A DNA stretch of 64,000 bases from Flavobacteriales bacterium UBA7666 (lineage in GTDB: Bacteria > Bacteroidota > Bacteroidia > Flavobacteriales_D > Crocinitomicaceae): the NCBI GenBank assembly GCA_002483265.1, contig DLHO01000019.1:90168-154167 (forward strand), in the 5' to 3' direction. Of the stretch, positions 34,891 to 43,693 are shown in pieces; position 1 is the first letter of the stretch; every line of letters starts with the position of its first letter. Both the position numbers and the translations under genes were made by a program. Under the pieces are notes generated by a model. The model made no database searches. It worked only from the letters and a program-made list of their open reading frames with translations, and was not told the origin of the DNA.

Positions 34891-35649
34891 ATGATGAAAC
34901 AATTCCATGAATTTGCAGCACTAATGACAGAGCACCCGGTGAATGCTATTTTACTGATTCTGGGAATTTTACTGCTTGAAATTATTTTGTCATTCGACAA
35001 TGCGGCCGTTCTTGCAACCATGGTAAAAGATTTGCCAAAAGAGCAACAGGCAAAAGCATTGAAATACGGAATTCTGGGAGCCTACCTGTTTCGCGGATTG
35101 GCTTTGATCCTGGTGGAATCGATCCTGAGTATCTGGTGGTTTAAACCTATTGGTGGAGCTTATCTGATCTACATGGCAGTGAAGCATTTCGCAGCCAAAA
35201 GTGTACAACAGGAAATCGATGACGAAGTAGCGGAAACGAAGAAAAGTTTCATTTACCGCGGAACCGTTGGTGTAATCGGGATTTTCTGGTCTACCGTACT
35301 AGCCGTAGAGTTCATGGATATCGTATTTTCAATCGACAATATTTTCGCAGTAGTTGCCTACTCGGATAATGTGATCCTGATCTGTATCGGAGTCTTCATC
35401 GGGATTTTAGCGATGCGTTATGTGGCGAAGTATTTCGTGATCTTAATGGAGAAATATCCCTTTCTGGAGAATGCTGCTTTCCTGGTGATTGGAATTTTGG
35501 GAATAAAATTGTGTTTGGCGCTACTGGTTCATTATGTTCCATCTACCAAATGGATTGAATCGGAGCAGTTTGATCTTTGTATTTCCGGTTTAACGCTTGC
35601 GATCTTTGTAGTTCCAATCCTGTTATTCCGCGCTAAGAAAGATAAATAA
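34891..35649 (+). CDS. TerC family integral membrane protein
   Basis: I choose the ATG at 34891 (MMKQFHEFAALM) because a -7 promoter box overlaps the upstream TTG candidate; about 252 residues. The two TerC repeats carry acidic, in-membrane motifs: ILLLEIILSFDNAAVLATMV and VEFMDIVFSIDNIFAVVAYS (E...FDN / D...IDN). Seven or so helices. TerC proteins take part in tellurite resistance in name and in Mn2+ export in fact (known for MeeF/Alx relatives). Divergent from uvrB. Confidence 0.85.
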   Translation: MMKQFHEFAALMTEHPVNAILLILGILLLEIILSFDNAAVLATMVKDLPKEQQAKALKYGILGAYLFRGLALILVESILSIWWFKPIGGAYLIYMAVKHFAAKSVQQEIDDEVAETKKSFIYRGTVGVIGIFWSTVLAVEFMDIVFSIDNIFAVVAYSDNVILICIGVFIGILAMRYVAKYFVILMEKYPFLENAAFLVIGILGIKLCLALLVHYVPSTKWIESEQFDLCISGLTLAIFVVPILLFRAKKDK

Positions 35650-35924
35650 CCACATAGATACATAGATCACATAGTTTTTAGGAATAGTGAAAGACTACTT
35701 CGTTTTCCATACTTCGTAGTTTAAAAGGTGGAGTATCCACGCTGTATTCATACACTATCGTGAGAGCATTTGTACTTGATCTATGGGATATTAAGTTTCA
35801 ATCGTCTCCTATTTTCGTACTACATAAAATACGGAAAGAACTTAACATAAGAGAGACTCTTATATGTTCTATGTACTTATGTGGTTCAAATAATCCATGG
35901 GATCTTCTGGTAATCAAGTCCAGA
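35650..35924. repeat. Intergenic stretch with CACATAGATACATAG-type repeat
   Basis: Runs such as CCACATAGATACATAGATCA (35649 onward) and ATGTTCTATGTACTTATGTG (35867 onward) face each other across the gap and resemble a run near 4118-4142. No gene seen. Confidence 0.45.
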
Positions 35925-36863
35925 TTACCACTTCTGCTTCTTACGGAACTGACCTCCTTTTCGGGTAATGAACTTTCTTTTCGCGAAAGGCAGATCATCG
36001 ATTGTACGGGCAAAGTTCAATGTGATTTCATGTGTGTGCTCCAATCCCTTGTGAGGACTAAAAGTACTTGTTTGATAGGTATAGACGATGCGTAATCCTT
36101 TTTCAAGAAAAAGCCCCAGACTTCCGGTTACAGAGTTATCTGATTGATAACCACCACCAACCCAAACGAGCTGACCGAATAAGAAATGTCCGTCAAAAGA
36201 CATATTTAAATTAGAGCCTTTTACCATGCGTGCCATAGCAGAAGGATATAGGATTATATTATCGTTGAACCGGATTTTGTAGCCGATATGCGAATAGAAA
36301 TGATTGTAAGTGGTTGTATAAATAGTGGAAGGATTTGCCAATGCATTATCAAAAATACTCGGCATCGAAATCCCGAAATCAAAATTTTGAGATTGAATGG
36401 ATAAACCAACACCTAGGTTTACACCTCTGGAAACACGGTTATCCAAAGTCGGCTCTTTTTCGCTGAAGTAAATGTAATCTGTCTGCAAGGAGCGCTGCTG
36501 GTAACCAACTTTTACTCCCAAACCAAGTGCTGTTTTTTCACCCAACCATACATGATAATTGTACAATGCTCCGATCTCCAAAGAATTAACACCTGCTGTA
36601 AAATCACTGATCGCGATTGCACCCACTCCATGATTTTTGGTAATGTGGTAATGTCCGTTTGCAGTGAAAGTCATGGGAGTTTCTGGAACGGTCATCCACT
36701 GTTTTCTAAAATGCAGTGTTGCACTGTAGCGTGTGGAAATATCCATGTAACCCGGATTGAATACGGCCTGGTTCAACATGTATTGATTGTATAAACTTCT
36801 CAACTGTGCATTGGAATTGAAAGCAATTGTCAATAACACCAAAAAGGGTAGAATGTGTTTCAT
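35925..36863 (-). CDS. PorP/SprF family type IX secretion membrane protein
   Basis: 312 residues from ATG at 36863. Signal peptide ends NSNAQ; the family opening LRSLYNQYMLNQAVFNPGYMD is unmistakable (Y-N-Q-Y-x-x-N-x-x-x-x-N-P-G/A-Y), followed by HFRKQWMTVPETPMTFTANGHYHI. A 14-strand-type outer-membrane barrel follows, ending in a long basic tail KRKFITRKGGQFRKKQKW. PorP/SprF proteins receive or anchor specific T9SS cargo with type B domains. Coupled by 4 bp to the CHU_C-domain protein upstream, its likely client. Confidence 0.88.
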   Translation of the reverse strand: MKHILPFLVLLTIAFNSNAQLRSLYNQYMLNQAVFNPGYMDISTRYSATLHFRKQWMTVPETPMTFTANGHYHITKNHGVGAIAISDFTAGVNSLEIGALYNYHVWLGEKTALGLGVKVGYQQRSLQTDYIYFSEKEPTLDNRVSRGVNLGVGLSIQSQNFDFGISMPSIFDNALANPSTIYTTTYNHFYSHIGYKIRFNDNIILYPSAMARMVKGSNLNMSFDGHFLFGQLVWVGGGYQSDNSVTGSLGLFLEKGLRIVYTYQTSTFSPHKGLEHTHEITLNFARTIDDLPFAKRKFITRKGGQFRKKQKW

Positions 36864-37270
36864 CGTTTTAATGTTATTTTTCCGGCTGCTCTATTTCCGT
36901 TTCCGTCATCAAATTCAAAATAATAAACTCCTGCTGAGCATTCATCACCAAGCATGGCATTGGATTGGTTGCTTTTCCCATCCCATAAATTTAGATATGG
37001 AGCTGCCTGATAGACAATTTCTCCCCAGCGGTTAAAAACTTTCAAATAGTTTCTGGGATAGTTTTCAATGTTCAGAATAATGAACTTGTCATTGTATCCA
37101 TCGTTATTCGGAGAAAAGAAGTCCGCAAAGATCAGGTCATTAATTTTCAGGGTATCGTCCAATTCGTGATTGGAAACAGGACTATTTTCAAAAGGGAGCT
37201 TAGTTTCCTTCTTCTCCATGAAGCTAAAGGCCAGAGCGATTAGTGGAATTAAAAAGATGAATCGGATCAT
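36860..37270 (-). CDS. Small protein with gliding-motility (CHU_C, type B) sorting domain
   Basis: I start at the ATG at 37270 (MIRFIFLIPLIALAFSF), which gives a signal peptide directly; the upstream Met at 37303 would bury it. About 136 residues. After a 35-residue linker the complete CHU_C domain follows: ADFFSPNNDGYNDKFIILNIENYP, LKVFNRWGEIVYQ, LWDGKSNQ, CSAGVYYFEFDDGNG. It is little more than a sorting domain, so it may be an adaptor or shuttle for the coupled PorP/SprF protein. Confidence 0.8.
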   Translation of the reverse strand: MIRFIFLIPLIALAFSFMEKKETKLPFENSPVSNHELDDTLKINDLIFADFFSPNNDGYNDKFIILNIENYPRNYLKVFNRWGEIVYQAAPYLNLWDGKSNQSNAMLGDECSAGVYYFEFDDGNGNRAAGKITLKR

Positions 37271-37587
37271 TCGGAATATATTTTCTGATACAAAGGTCAG
37301 CATTTTAAGCCATTATGCGCAAGAAAGAGTAACAATATTTTTTAGTTAATTGATTGAGCAATTAGTTTTGCTTCCTCCGGATTGGGCTAAAACACTGAAT
37401 CAACAGTTGTGGATACAGGCTAAATGATGGGACAGAATAAATTGATTGATTCTTCGGAATATTGTTTTGGCTCCCGACAAAGTTTAATGGGTATGTGAAT
37501 TTAATTCCATAATTTTATTGAATTTCCAACGGATTGGTAACTGTTTTACGTTATCAGTTAATAGATTTTAATTTAACACATCTAAAC

Positions 37588-38265
37588 ATGAAAAAGAGTA
37601 TTATTTGCGGGCTGAGTCTGGCCATTTTAGTTATCGGTTTAAGTTCTTGTGGGAAAACCACTAAAGGAAAAATAACAAACGACTGGACTATTGTTTCCTC
37701 AGAAGAAGTACAAACAACCCATTCTGGGCAAACAGGACAAGAAGTCTATTCGAAGGCTACGATGACAGAAAATTCAGTTTCCAATTACTCCTCGTATACA
37801 CTGGGAGGTGTTGAAAACACAAGCTCAAATACAGGTGTTGTAAAAGCAAATACAATATCTATTAAGAAGGATGGTACCTGGAATTGGACTCAGGAGTTAT
37901 CTTATGATGAAAATGTAGGAGGTGGAAATACACAGAACTTGACCAATAAAACAAATCAGGGTGGAACCTGGAGTTTTGTGGGGAAAACAAAAGGAGATGA
38001 TTTCAAAAAGAATGAGCGGGTTATTTTTAATGTATTAACCAAATCGACCTCTACTGTTCAAACCATGAATCAATCAGTTGTAACAGAAAATTCTGAGAGC
38101 TTCACTTATCTTGCCGGTGAAAACACCATGATTTTCACCGTAAAAGAATCTAAGAACAAAGAGCTACAGTTAGAGAAGGAATTGGACAGAGAGAATTCTT
38201 CCTCTGGGAGTTCAGGGGTTAATACAGAGAGTAAGACGCTGAAAATGACTTTGAAAGGAAAATAG
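37588..38265 (+). CDS. Tandem lipoprotein paralogue 1
   Basis: Start at the ATG at 37588 (MKKSIICGLSLAILVIGLSSC, lipobox LSSC, Cys 21); the frame extends upstream from 37534 but those residues precede a full signal. About 225 residues. Shared family features: KTTKGKITNDWTIVS after the Cys, a Ser/Thr-rich variable middle, DGTWNWTQEL, and the hallmark GGTWSFVGKTKGDDFKKNER with Phe-Asn-Val-Leu-Thr after it, then TVKESKNKELQLE near the end. Lipocalin-like pattern (G-T-W strands), unknown ligand. First of four adjacent copies. Confidence 0.75.
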   Translation: MKKSIICGLSLAILVIGLSSCGKTTKGKITNDWTIVSSEEVQTTHSGQTGQEVYSKATMTENSVSNYSSYTLGGVENTSSNTGVVKANTISIKKDGTWNWTQELSYDENVGGGNTQNLTNKTNQGGTWSFVGKTKGDDFKKNERVIFNVLTKSTSTVQTMNQSVVTENSESFTYLAGENTMIFTVKESKNKELQLEKELDRENSSSGSSGVNTESKTLKMTLKGK

Positions 38266-38290
38266 TATTGGTTTTACAAAAAAAGAGAAA

Positions 38291-38321
38291 GGAATTCGTT
38301 CAGGCGAGTTCCTTTTTTTTT
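38291..38321 (+). terminator. Terminator after lipoprotein paralogue 1
   Basis: Stem GGAATTCG / CGAGTTCC (one G-T pair), loop TTCAGG, followed by nine T. Confidence 0.75.
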
Positions 38322-38397
38322 GCCAAATTATCTGAAAGACAATAAAAGGATAGAAACACTGTTTTTACGATCGTAATTAATTTAATCCAAAATCACA

Positions 38398-39069
38398 ATG
38401 AGAAAAATCGTTAGTTATACACTAAGCGTTGCGTTTTTAGTTGCCGGAATGTCATCTTGTGCGAAATCCACCAAAGGAAAAGTCACCAACGAATGGAGGG
38501 TGGTGTCTTATCTGAAAAACTATTCTTTTTCCAACGAAGGAGGGCAGTCCGCAAGTACGGTGACGAATATGACCGAAAATTCCTTTACCGACGAGTCTGT
38601 AATTTCCAATGGAGGAATGAGCGTTACAAATAATAATTATGGAACCGTTAACGCACACTTACTGACTATTAAAAAAGATGGTACCTGGAGCTCGACTGTG
38701 GATCTCACGTATGATATGGGTGGTAGTAGTAATCAGCAAAGGAATATTACTGAACAAAGCGGTACGTGGACGTTTGTTGGAAAAACAAAAGGTGATGATT
38801 TCAAAAAGAATGAACGCTTTCTTCTTAACATTTTAACGGAGAAGAAAACTTCCAATCAGATCATTAATCAGGTAGTTGTTTCAACATATGAAAGTAATGA
38901 AACGTATTTGACAGGTGAAAACGTGCAGATTTATACCATCAAAGAATCCAAAAAGAAAGAAATGGAACTGGAATTGGTGAACGATGTGGCCGTTACATCA
39001 GATTATGGGGCAACACCCGGCACGAACACGAACAATTTATCCATAAACATGACTTTGAAAGAGAAATAA
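38398..39069 (+). CDS. Tandem lipoprotein paralogue 2
   Basis: 223 residues from ATG at 38398, signal MRKIVSYTLSVAFLVAGMSSC. Same architecture as copy 1: KSTKGKVTNEWRVVS, a variable middle, DGTWSSTVDLTYD, GTWTFVGKTKGDDFKKNER, then YTIKESKKKEMELEL and a Ser/Thr-Asn C-terminus. The middle (SFSNEGGQSASTVTNMTENS) shares almost nothing with copy 1. No terminator hairpin as clear as after copies 1 and 4; an AAGTCT-type repeat follows. Confidence 0.75.
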   Translation: MRKIVSYTLSVAFLVAGMSSCAKSTKGKVTNEWRVVSYLKNYSFSNEGGQSASTVTNMTENSFTDESVISNGGMSVTNNNYGTVNAHLLTIKKDGTWSSTVDLTYDMGGSSNQQRNITEQSGTWTFVGKTKGDDFKKNERFLLNILTEKKTSNQIINQVVVSTYESNETYLTGENVQIYTIKESKKKEMELELVNDVAVTSDYGATPGTNTNNLSINMTLKEK

Positions 39070-39167
39070 TTAAAAAGACTTGGAGACTAAATACCTAAGA
39101 CCAAAACACAGAAATCCGGCTAAAGTCTAGTCTTTCATCTTAAGTCTAATACAGTAAAATCTAAGAA

Positions 39168-39824
39168 ATGAAAAGAATCTCAATCTATCTATTAAGCAGT
39201 GCATTTGCGATCATCGGAATGGCATCTTGCGGGAAAACCACGAAAGGAAAAATGTCCAATGAATGGAAGGTCGTATCGATGGAACAAGTGGAAACCTATG
39301 TAAATACAACCGGAGATAAACATACTTCGACCTTTTCGGTAAAAGACAACACGGTTACAGAAACAGATGAGGACTATCCGGCATCGGGACCTTCTTCCAG
39401 TGATTCTGAAACAGGAACAATGAATGTTAATGATTTTGTAATAAAGAAAGACGGAACCTGGTCCTGGATCATGGATGCAACTTATCCCACTTCAGACGGA
39501 ACACACCAGGAAATATTGAAAGAGACAGGTTCCTGGAGTTTTTTGAATAAAACTAAAGGCGATGATTTTAAAAAGAATGAACGCGTTTTGTTTAATGTTT
39601 TGACTACAACTGCACACGATATTGTAACGGAAAACGGAGTTGAGATAGAAAATTATACAGATGAGTTAACTTATACAACGGGTAAGAGTATCATGATCTA
39701 TACCGTTACAGAATCTAAAAAAGATAAACTGGAATTGGAATTGGAAAACAAAAAAGTATTCACTCAGGGTTCAAATACAAATACGAATAGCACTTCCAGA
39801 ACATTAATTTTGGAAGCAAAGTAA
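39168..39824 (+). CDS. Tandem lipoprotein paralogue 3
   Basis: 218 residues from ATG at 39168, signal MKRISIYLLSSAFAIIGMASC. Family marks: KTTKGKMSNEWKVVSME, DGTWSWIMDATYP, GSWSFLNKTKGDDFKKNERVLFNVLTT and YTVTESKKDKLELELE. The usual 'V-G' before KTKGDDF is 'L-N' here. The variable middle is acidic (ETDEDYPASGPSSSDSETGT). Confidence 0.75.
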   Translation: MKRISIYLLSSAFAIIGMASCGKTTKGKMSNEWKVVSMEQVETYVNTTGDKHTSTFSVKDNTVTETDEDYPASGPSSSDSETGTMNVNDFVIKKDGTWSWIMDATYPTSDGTHQEILKETGSWSFLNKTKGDDFKKNERVLFNVLTTTAHDIVTENGVEIENYTDELTYTTGKSIMIYTVTESKKDKLELELENKKVFTQGSNTNTNSTSRTLILEAK

Positions 39825-39845
39825 GAAATGAATATAAATTACGGA

Positions 39846-39876
39846 AGGGGTATTTGTTCAGGCAGAGCCCCTTTTT
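39846..39876 (+). terminator. Probable terminator after lipoprotein paralogue 3
   Basis: GGGG ... GCCCC stem around a TTCAGG-containing loop, then TTTTT. The same loop motif appears in the terminator after paralogue 1, so the 3' ends were duplicated with the genes. Confidence 0.6.
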
Positions 39877-39940
39877 CGTTGACTAAATATTTAATTTGAT
39901 GGGCGTATTAATTGTTTTACGGTTATCTTTCTGTTAAATG

Positions 39941-39971
39941 TTTGACTATTATCAGAATAGTGGTACATTTG
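39941..39971 (+). promoter_or_regulatory. Near-perfect Bacteroidota promoter for paralogue 4
   Basis: TTTG (39941-39944), 19-bp spacer, TACATTTG (39964-39971), i.e. TTTG-N19-TAnnTTTG. It gives a 5' leader of about 18 nt before the ATG at 39997. Confidence 0.75.
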
Positions 39972-39996
39972 CCTCACTAATTTATAACTTACAATA

Positions 39997-40650
39997 ATGA
40001 AAAAGATTTTTTATTGCACCTTAAGTGTTGCTGTTTTAACAATTGGATTGTCTTCTTGTGGTAAATCAAGCAAAGGAAAAATGTCTAACGAGTGGAAAGT
40101 AACTGAGTACAGTCAAACAGAAACTGACACTGAGTCAAACGGTGACAAAACTGTTTACACGACTACAATGACAGAAACAACTGCTACAATGACTACAGCA
40201 GATACTCCAAACGGAGGTTCAACAACAACAACTACTCAAACAGCTACAGTGAATACAAATGAAATGACTATCGACAAAGATGGTACATGGACTAGTACTC
40301 GTGATCTTTCTGGAACGAATGGTGGTGTTACTACAAAAATGACAATGTCTGCAAGTGGAACTTGGAGTTTTGTTGGTAAAACAAAAGGTGATGATTTCAA
40401 AAAGAATGAGCGCGTATTGTTCAACACTTTGTCTGAAACAAACACTACAGTTTATACTGTTGCAGGAACTTCTACAACAACTTCAAGCACTGATTCTTAT
40501 ATGACTGGTGAGAACGTAATGGTTTACACAGTGAAAGAATCTAAAGCTAAAGAATTGCAATTAGAGGCTGAGACTGGAAATACTTACACTTCTGGTAACA
40601 ACACAAGCTCAACTAAAGGAATGACAACAATCACGTTGGCTGAAAAATAA
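39997..40650 (+). CDS. Tandem lipoprotein paralogue 4 (Thr-rich)
   Basis: 217 residues from ATG at 39997, signal MKKIFYCTLSVAVLTIGLSSC. Family marks: KSSKGKMSNEWKVTEY, DGTWTSTRDLSG, GTWSFVGKTKGDDFKKNERVLFNTL, YTVKESKAKELQLE. The middle is extremely Thr-rich (TTTMTETTATMTTAD, GGSTTTTTQTAT), mostly encoded by ACA/ACT, unlike the other copies. It has the best promoter and the best terminator of the four, so it is probably the most expressed. Confidence 0.78.
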   Translation: MKKIFYCTLSVAVLTIGLSSCGKSSKGKMSNEWKVTEYSQTETDTESNGDKTVYTTTMTETTATMTTADTPNGGSTTTTTQTATVNTNEMTIDKDGTWTSTRDLSGTNGGVTTKMTMSASGTWSFVGKTKGDDFKKNERVLFNTLSETNTTVYTVAGTSTTTSSTDSYMTGENVMVYTVKESKAKELQLEAETGNTYTSGNNTSSTKGMTTITLAEK

Positions 40651-40669
40651 TAGTTAGCAATAACTTATG

Positions 40670-40700
40670 AAAAGGAGACTCGCAATGAGTCTCCTTTTTT
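40670..40700 (+). terminator. Strong terminator after lipoprotein paralogue 4
   Basis: Perfect stem GGAGACTC / GAGTCTCC, loop GCAAT, preceded by AAAA and followed by TTTTTT. Confidence 0.85.
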
Positions 40701-40820
40701 GTTTTATACCCTTTGCGGGAATTGGGAATGATCTTTCCTTATGGATTTCGGGGATTTATTTCATTCAAACGGAGAATGGGAAGGAATGCTTTGGAGAAAG
40801 TGATTTTAAAATAGAACCTA

Positions 40821-40852
40821 AAAGAGCGTGTCTCAATTGAGATACGCTCTTT
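40821..40852. terminator. Second hairpin, bidirectional terminator or repeat
   Basis: AAAGAGCGTGTCTC / GAGATACGCTCTTT pair around AATT with one G-T. Located between the lipoprotein cluster and the convergent MoxR gene. The rest of the 40701-41018 gap holds nothing I can name. Confidence 0.6.
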
Positions 40853-41018
40853 GGTTTAATAAATAAAATACAAAATCTGATTTTTCTACAGGAATTTAAT
40901 TTCTCACGTTAGCACATGGGTAAATGAAAATGATAAGTGAAATAATAGATTATCCCGATTATTAGTAAAATGACTATTCCAAGGGTAATTAACGCTCTTT
41001 TTTTCAATGAGATTCTAA

Positions 41019-42482
41019 TTAATTCAATCCACCCCTTACATACGAACTAAACTGATCACTGAAAGTGGTTCCGTTTTCAAGTTCTGATTTACTCAATTTG
41101 TTACTTTCTACCAATCCCCACAAAACGAACTCCTTTAGGAAATGCTTTTCGCTGGCAATTACTTTTGGTTGGTATTTTTGGATCAATGCTTCAAGTGGAG
41201 TAATCGAATCCAGTTGTGCATGATAGGTCTTGTCATCCGCTTCTTCTGAAAGCACAAATTCGTCCTGTTCAAAGAACCAATCTACTATTTCCTGATATGG
41301 ACCACTTTCTCCCGGTTTCTCCAGTTTTTCCACTTTCGGGAAATAGCTTTCAAACAAGGTTTTTACAGCTCTTCCGATCAATTGCTCGGCAACATAGGTG
41401 CTTCCTTCTTGTTCACCTTCGTAAACCAATTCCATTTTTCCTGTTAATGCAGGAATAATCCCTGAAAAATCTGCTAAGCGAACACTGGTCTTCGGATTTT
41501 TACTTTTCAACCCGCGCAATTCAGCTGCGCTTACCAAATTTTCAAAAGCCGAAATACTCATGCGGGCACTGACACCACTTTTCACATCAATGTATTCGCT
41601 GTCGCGTGCTTCGAAGCCAATTTGTTCAATTAAATCCATTGCCAATCCGGGAACTGAAATGTTTTCTTTCTGATCGCCTTCCAGTTTTGCTTCCTGTTCT
41701 GTGATTGTTCTTGCAATCTGAATGGTTTCCGGATAGTGAGTCAAGATCTGTGAGCCGATGCGGTCTTTCAATGGCGTAACGATGCTTCCGCGGTTGGTGT
41801 AATCCTCCGGGTTTGCAGTGAACACAAATTGAATATCTAAGGGGAAACGCAATTGGAATCCGCGGATTTGAATATCACCTTCCTGCAAAATATTGAACAG
41901 AGCCACCTGGATACGTGCCTGTAAATCCGGTAATTCGTTGATTACGAAAATGCAGCGGTTGGCACGGGGAATCATTCCGAAATGAATCACACGCTCATCT
42001 GCATAAGACAATTTCATGTTTGCAGCTTTGATCGGATCGACATCACCGATTAGATCGGCAATTGTCACATCCGGGGTAGCTAGTTTTTCAGCAAAACGGT
42101 CTTCTCTGTGAACCCATGCAATGGGAGTTTCATCTCCTTTTTCAGCGATCAAATCCTTTGCGTAGCGCGAAAGTGGCGCCAATGGATCGTCATTCACCTC
42201 CGAACCATGAACGATCGGCATCCATTCGTCTAATAAATTCACCATCAAGCGAGCCAAACGTGTTTTCGCCTGACCGCGTAATCCCAAAAGGTTGATATTG
42301 TGTTTAGCTAAAATAGCGCGTTCCAGTTCAGGAATAACCGTATTCTCATATCCGTGAATTCCTTCAAAGGCTTGTTTCCCGGATTTTAATGAGTCCATTA
42401 AATTTGATCGTAATTCTTCCTTAACGCTTTTTGTCTGATATCCTGAGGCCTTTAATTCGCCCAATGTTTTGATTGTTTTCAT
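41019..42482 (-). CDS. MoxR/magnesium-chelatase-type AAA+ ATPase
   Basis: 487 residues from ATG at 42482. AAA+ core about 45-330: Walker A INLLGLRGQAKTRLAR (G-x-R-G-x-A-K-T, with Ala where the usual Gly sits), CIFVINELPDL as Walker B (with an N-E in place of D-E), arginine-finger area and FTANPEDYTNRGSIVTPLKDRIG as sensor 1. The family (ChlI/RavA/MoxR) acts as a chaperone-like motor with a VWA partner, which is encoded directly upstream. Client unknown. Confidence 0.8.
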   Translation of the reverse strand: MKTIKTLGELKASGYQTKSVKEELRSNLMDSLKSGKQAFEGIHGYENTVIPELERAILAKHNINLLGLRGQAKTRLARLMVNLLDEWMPIVHGSEVNDDPLAPLSRYAKDLIAEKGDETPIAWVHREDRFAEKLATPDVTIADLIGDVDPIKAANMKLSYADERVIHFGMIPRANRCIFVINELPDLQARIQVALFNILQEGDIQIRGFQLRFPLDIQFVFTANPEDYTNRGSIVTPLKDRIGSQILTHYPETIQIARTITEQEAKLEGDQKENISVPGLAMDLIEQIGFEARDSEYIDVKSGVSARMSISAFENLVSAAELRGLKSKNPKTSVRLADFSGIIPALTGKMELVYEGEQEGSTYVAEQLIGRAVKTLFESYFPKVEKLEKPGESGPYQEIVDWFFEQDEFVLSEEADDKTYHAQLDSITPLEALIQKYQPKVIASEKHFLKEFVLWGLVESNKLSKSELENGTTFSDQFSSYVRGGLN

Positions 42483-42516
42483 ACGTTTTGTTTCTGTGTG
42501 TTTATTTTTTTCAATG

Positions 42517-42580
42517 GTGCCTTCGACTGCGCTCAGTCACCTGAAGATTTAAAAAGGTCATTGAGCGTAGTCGAAATGCC
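42517..42580. repeat. Inverted repeat between the VWA and MoxR genes
   Basis: The arms GGTGCCTTCGACTGCGCTCA and TTGAGCGTAGTCGAAATGCC are near-complementary over about 24 bp, with a short AT-rich loop. It lies in the 101-bp gap between two genes expected to be co-transcribed, so it may tune their ratio or mark a repeat insertion. Confidence 0.6.
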
Positions 42581-42583
42581 TTT

Positions 42584-43693
42584 TTATCCTCTAATTCGTT
42601 TAATCCGATTCGTCTGGTAATCTTCAAAGATCATTTGTCCCAATCCCTGGATTCCCGTGTAGAATGCCTTCCCTTGATTTGCTGCCGTAAATTGTTGAAT
42701 GAATTGCTGTAAATACGGATCTTGTGCAATCATAAATGTGGTGATCGGAATGTGTAGTTTTCGTGCTTGCTGCGCAGTGGTGTAACATTTGTCTACGATG
42801 TATTTATCGAGTCCGTTTGAGTTCATGTAATAGGAACCATCCGGTTCAATGACACAGCTTGGTTTTCCATCCGTAATCATAAAGATCTGTTTGTTGGTAT
42901 TGCGTTTTCTACGCAGCAAATCCATAGCCAGTTCCAAGCCTGCAACCGTGTTAGTATGGTATGGTCCGACTTGCAGATAAGGAAGATCTTTGGCTTCAAT
43001 TGCCCAGGCATCATCCCCAAAAACCAATATGTCAAGTGTATCTTTCGGATAACGCGTTTTAATCAGTTCGGCCAATGCCATTGCTACTTTTTTGGCTGGA
43101 GTAATGCGGTCTTCCCCATACAAAATCATGCTGTGGCTGATGTCGATCATCAAAACAGTGCTCATTTGTGCTTTATAGAAACTCTCTTCGACCACCAGAT
43201 CACGTTCATGAAGCTGGAATTCGCCCATTCCATTGTTGATCTGGGCATTGCGCAAACTTTCCGTCATGGAGATTTTTTCCAACCCGTCTCCAAAGTTAAA
43301 CTGTCGGTAATCACCCGTTTGTTCGTCGCCATTTCCGCTGTGTTTGGTTCGGTGATTTCCAACTCCACTTTTCTTTAAGTTCCCGAAGATCTGTTCCAAA
43401 GCATGTTGACGGATTGCACGTTCCATTTTAGCAGTAATTGCTGTTCCGCCAGTTCCCTCGTCACCCGTTTTATCACGGATGTAATTCTTTTTACGAAGCT
43501 CTTCTACGAAATCATCGATCGTATAATCGGGTGTGGTGAGTTTATATTCCTTGTCCAGAACGCGGAGCCAATCAATGGCTTCATCAAAATCACCTGAAGT
43601 GTGCGTAATGAGTTCTTTAAAAATCTCAAATAGCCGATCAAAAGGAGATTGCTCGGGAGCGGAATAGGGTGTAAATACAAATCCTTTGCGCAT
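42584..43693 (-). CDS. VWA-domain protein partnered with the MoxR ATPase
   Basis: 369 residues from ATG at 43693. N-terminal helical part (about 1-165), then a von Willebrand A domain: MIDISHSM (MIDAS D-x-S-x-S), a Thr in HTNTVAGLELAM and MITDGKPSC (D-G), so all MIDAS ligands are present. Such proteins bind metals and partner proteins and are driven by MoxR-type ATPases (as ChlD/ViaA). Upstream of the ATPase gene, 101 bp away. Cytoplasmic. Confidence 0.82.
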   Translation of the reverse strand: MRKGFVFTPYSAPEQSPFDRLFEIFKELITHTSGDFDEAIDWLRVLDKEYKLTTPDYTIDDFVEELRKKNYIRDKTGDEGTGGTAITAKMERAIRQHALEQIFGNLKKSGVGNHRTKHSGNGDEQTGDYRQFNFGDGLEKISMTESLRNAQINNGMGEFQLHERDLVVEESFYKAQMSTVLMIDISHSMILYGEDRITPAKKVAMALAELIKTRYPKDTLDILVFGDDAWAIEAKDLPYLQVGPYHTNTVAGLELAMDLLRRKRNTNKQIFMITDGKPSCVIEPDGSYYMNSNGLDKYIVDKCYTTAQQARKLHIPITTFMIAQDPYLQQFIQQFTAANQGKAFYTGIQGLGQMIFEDYQTNRIKRIRG

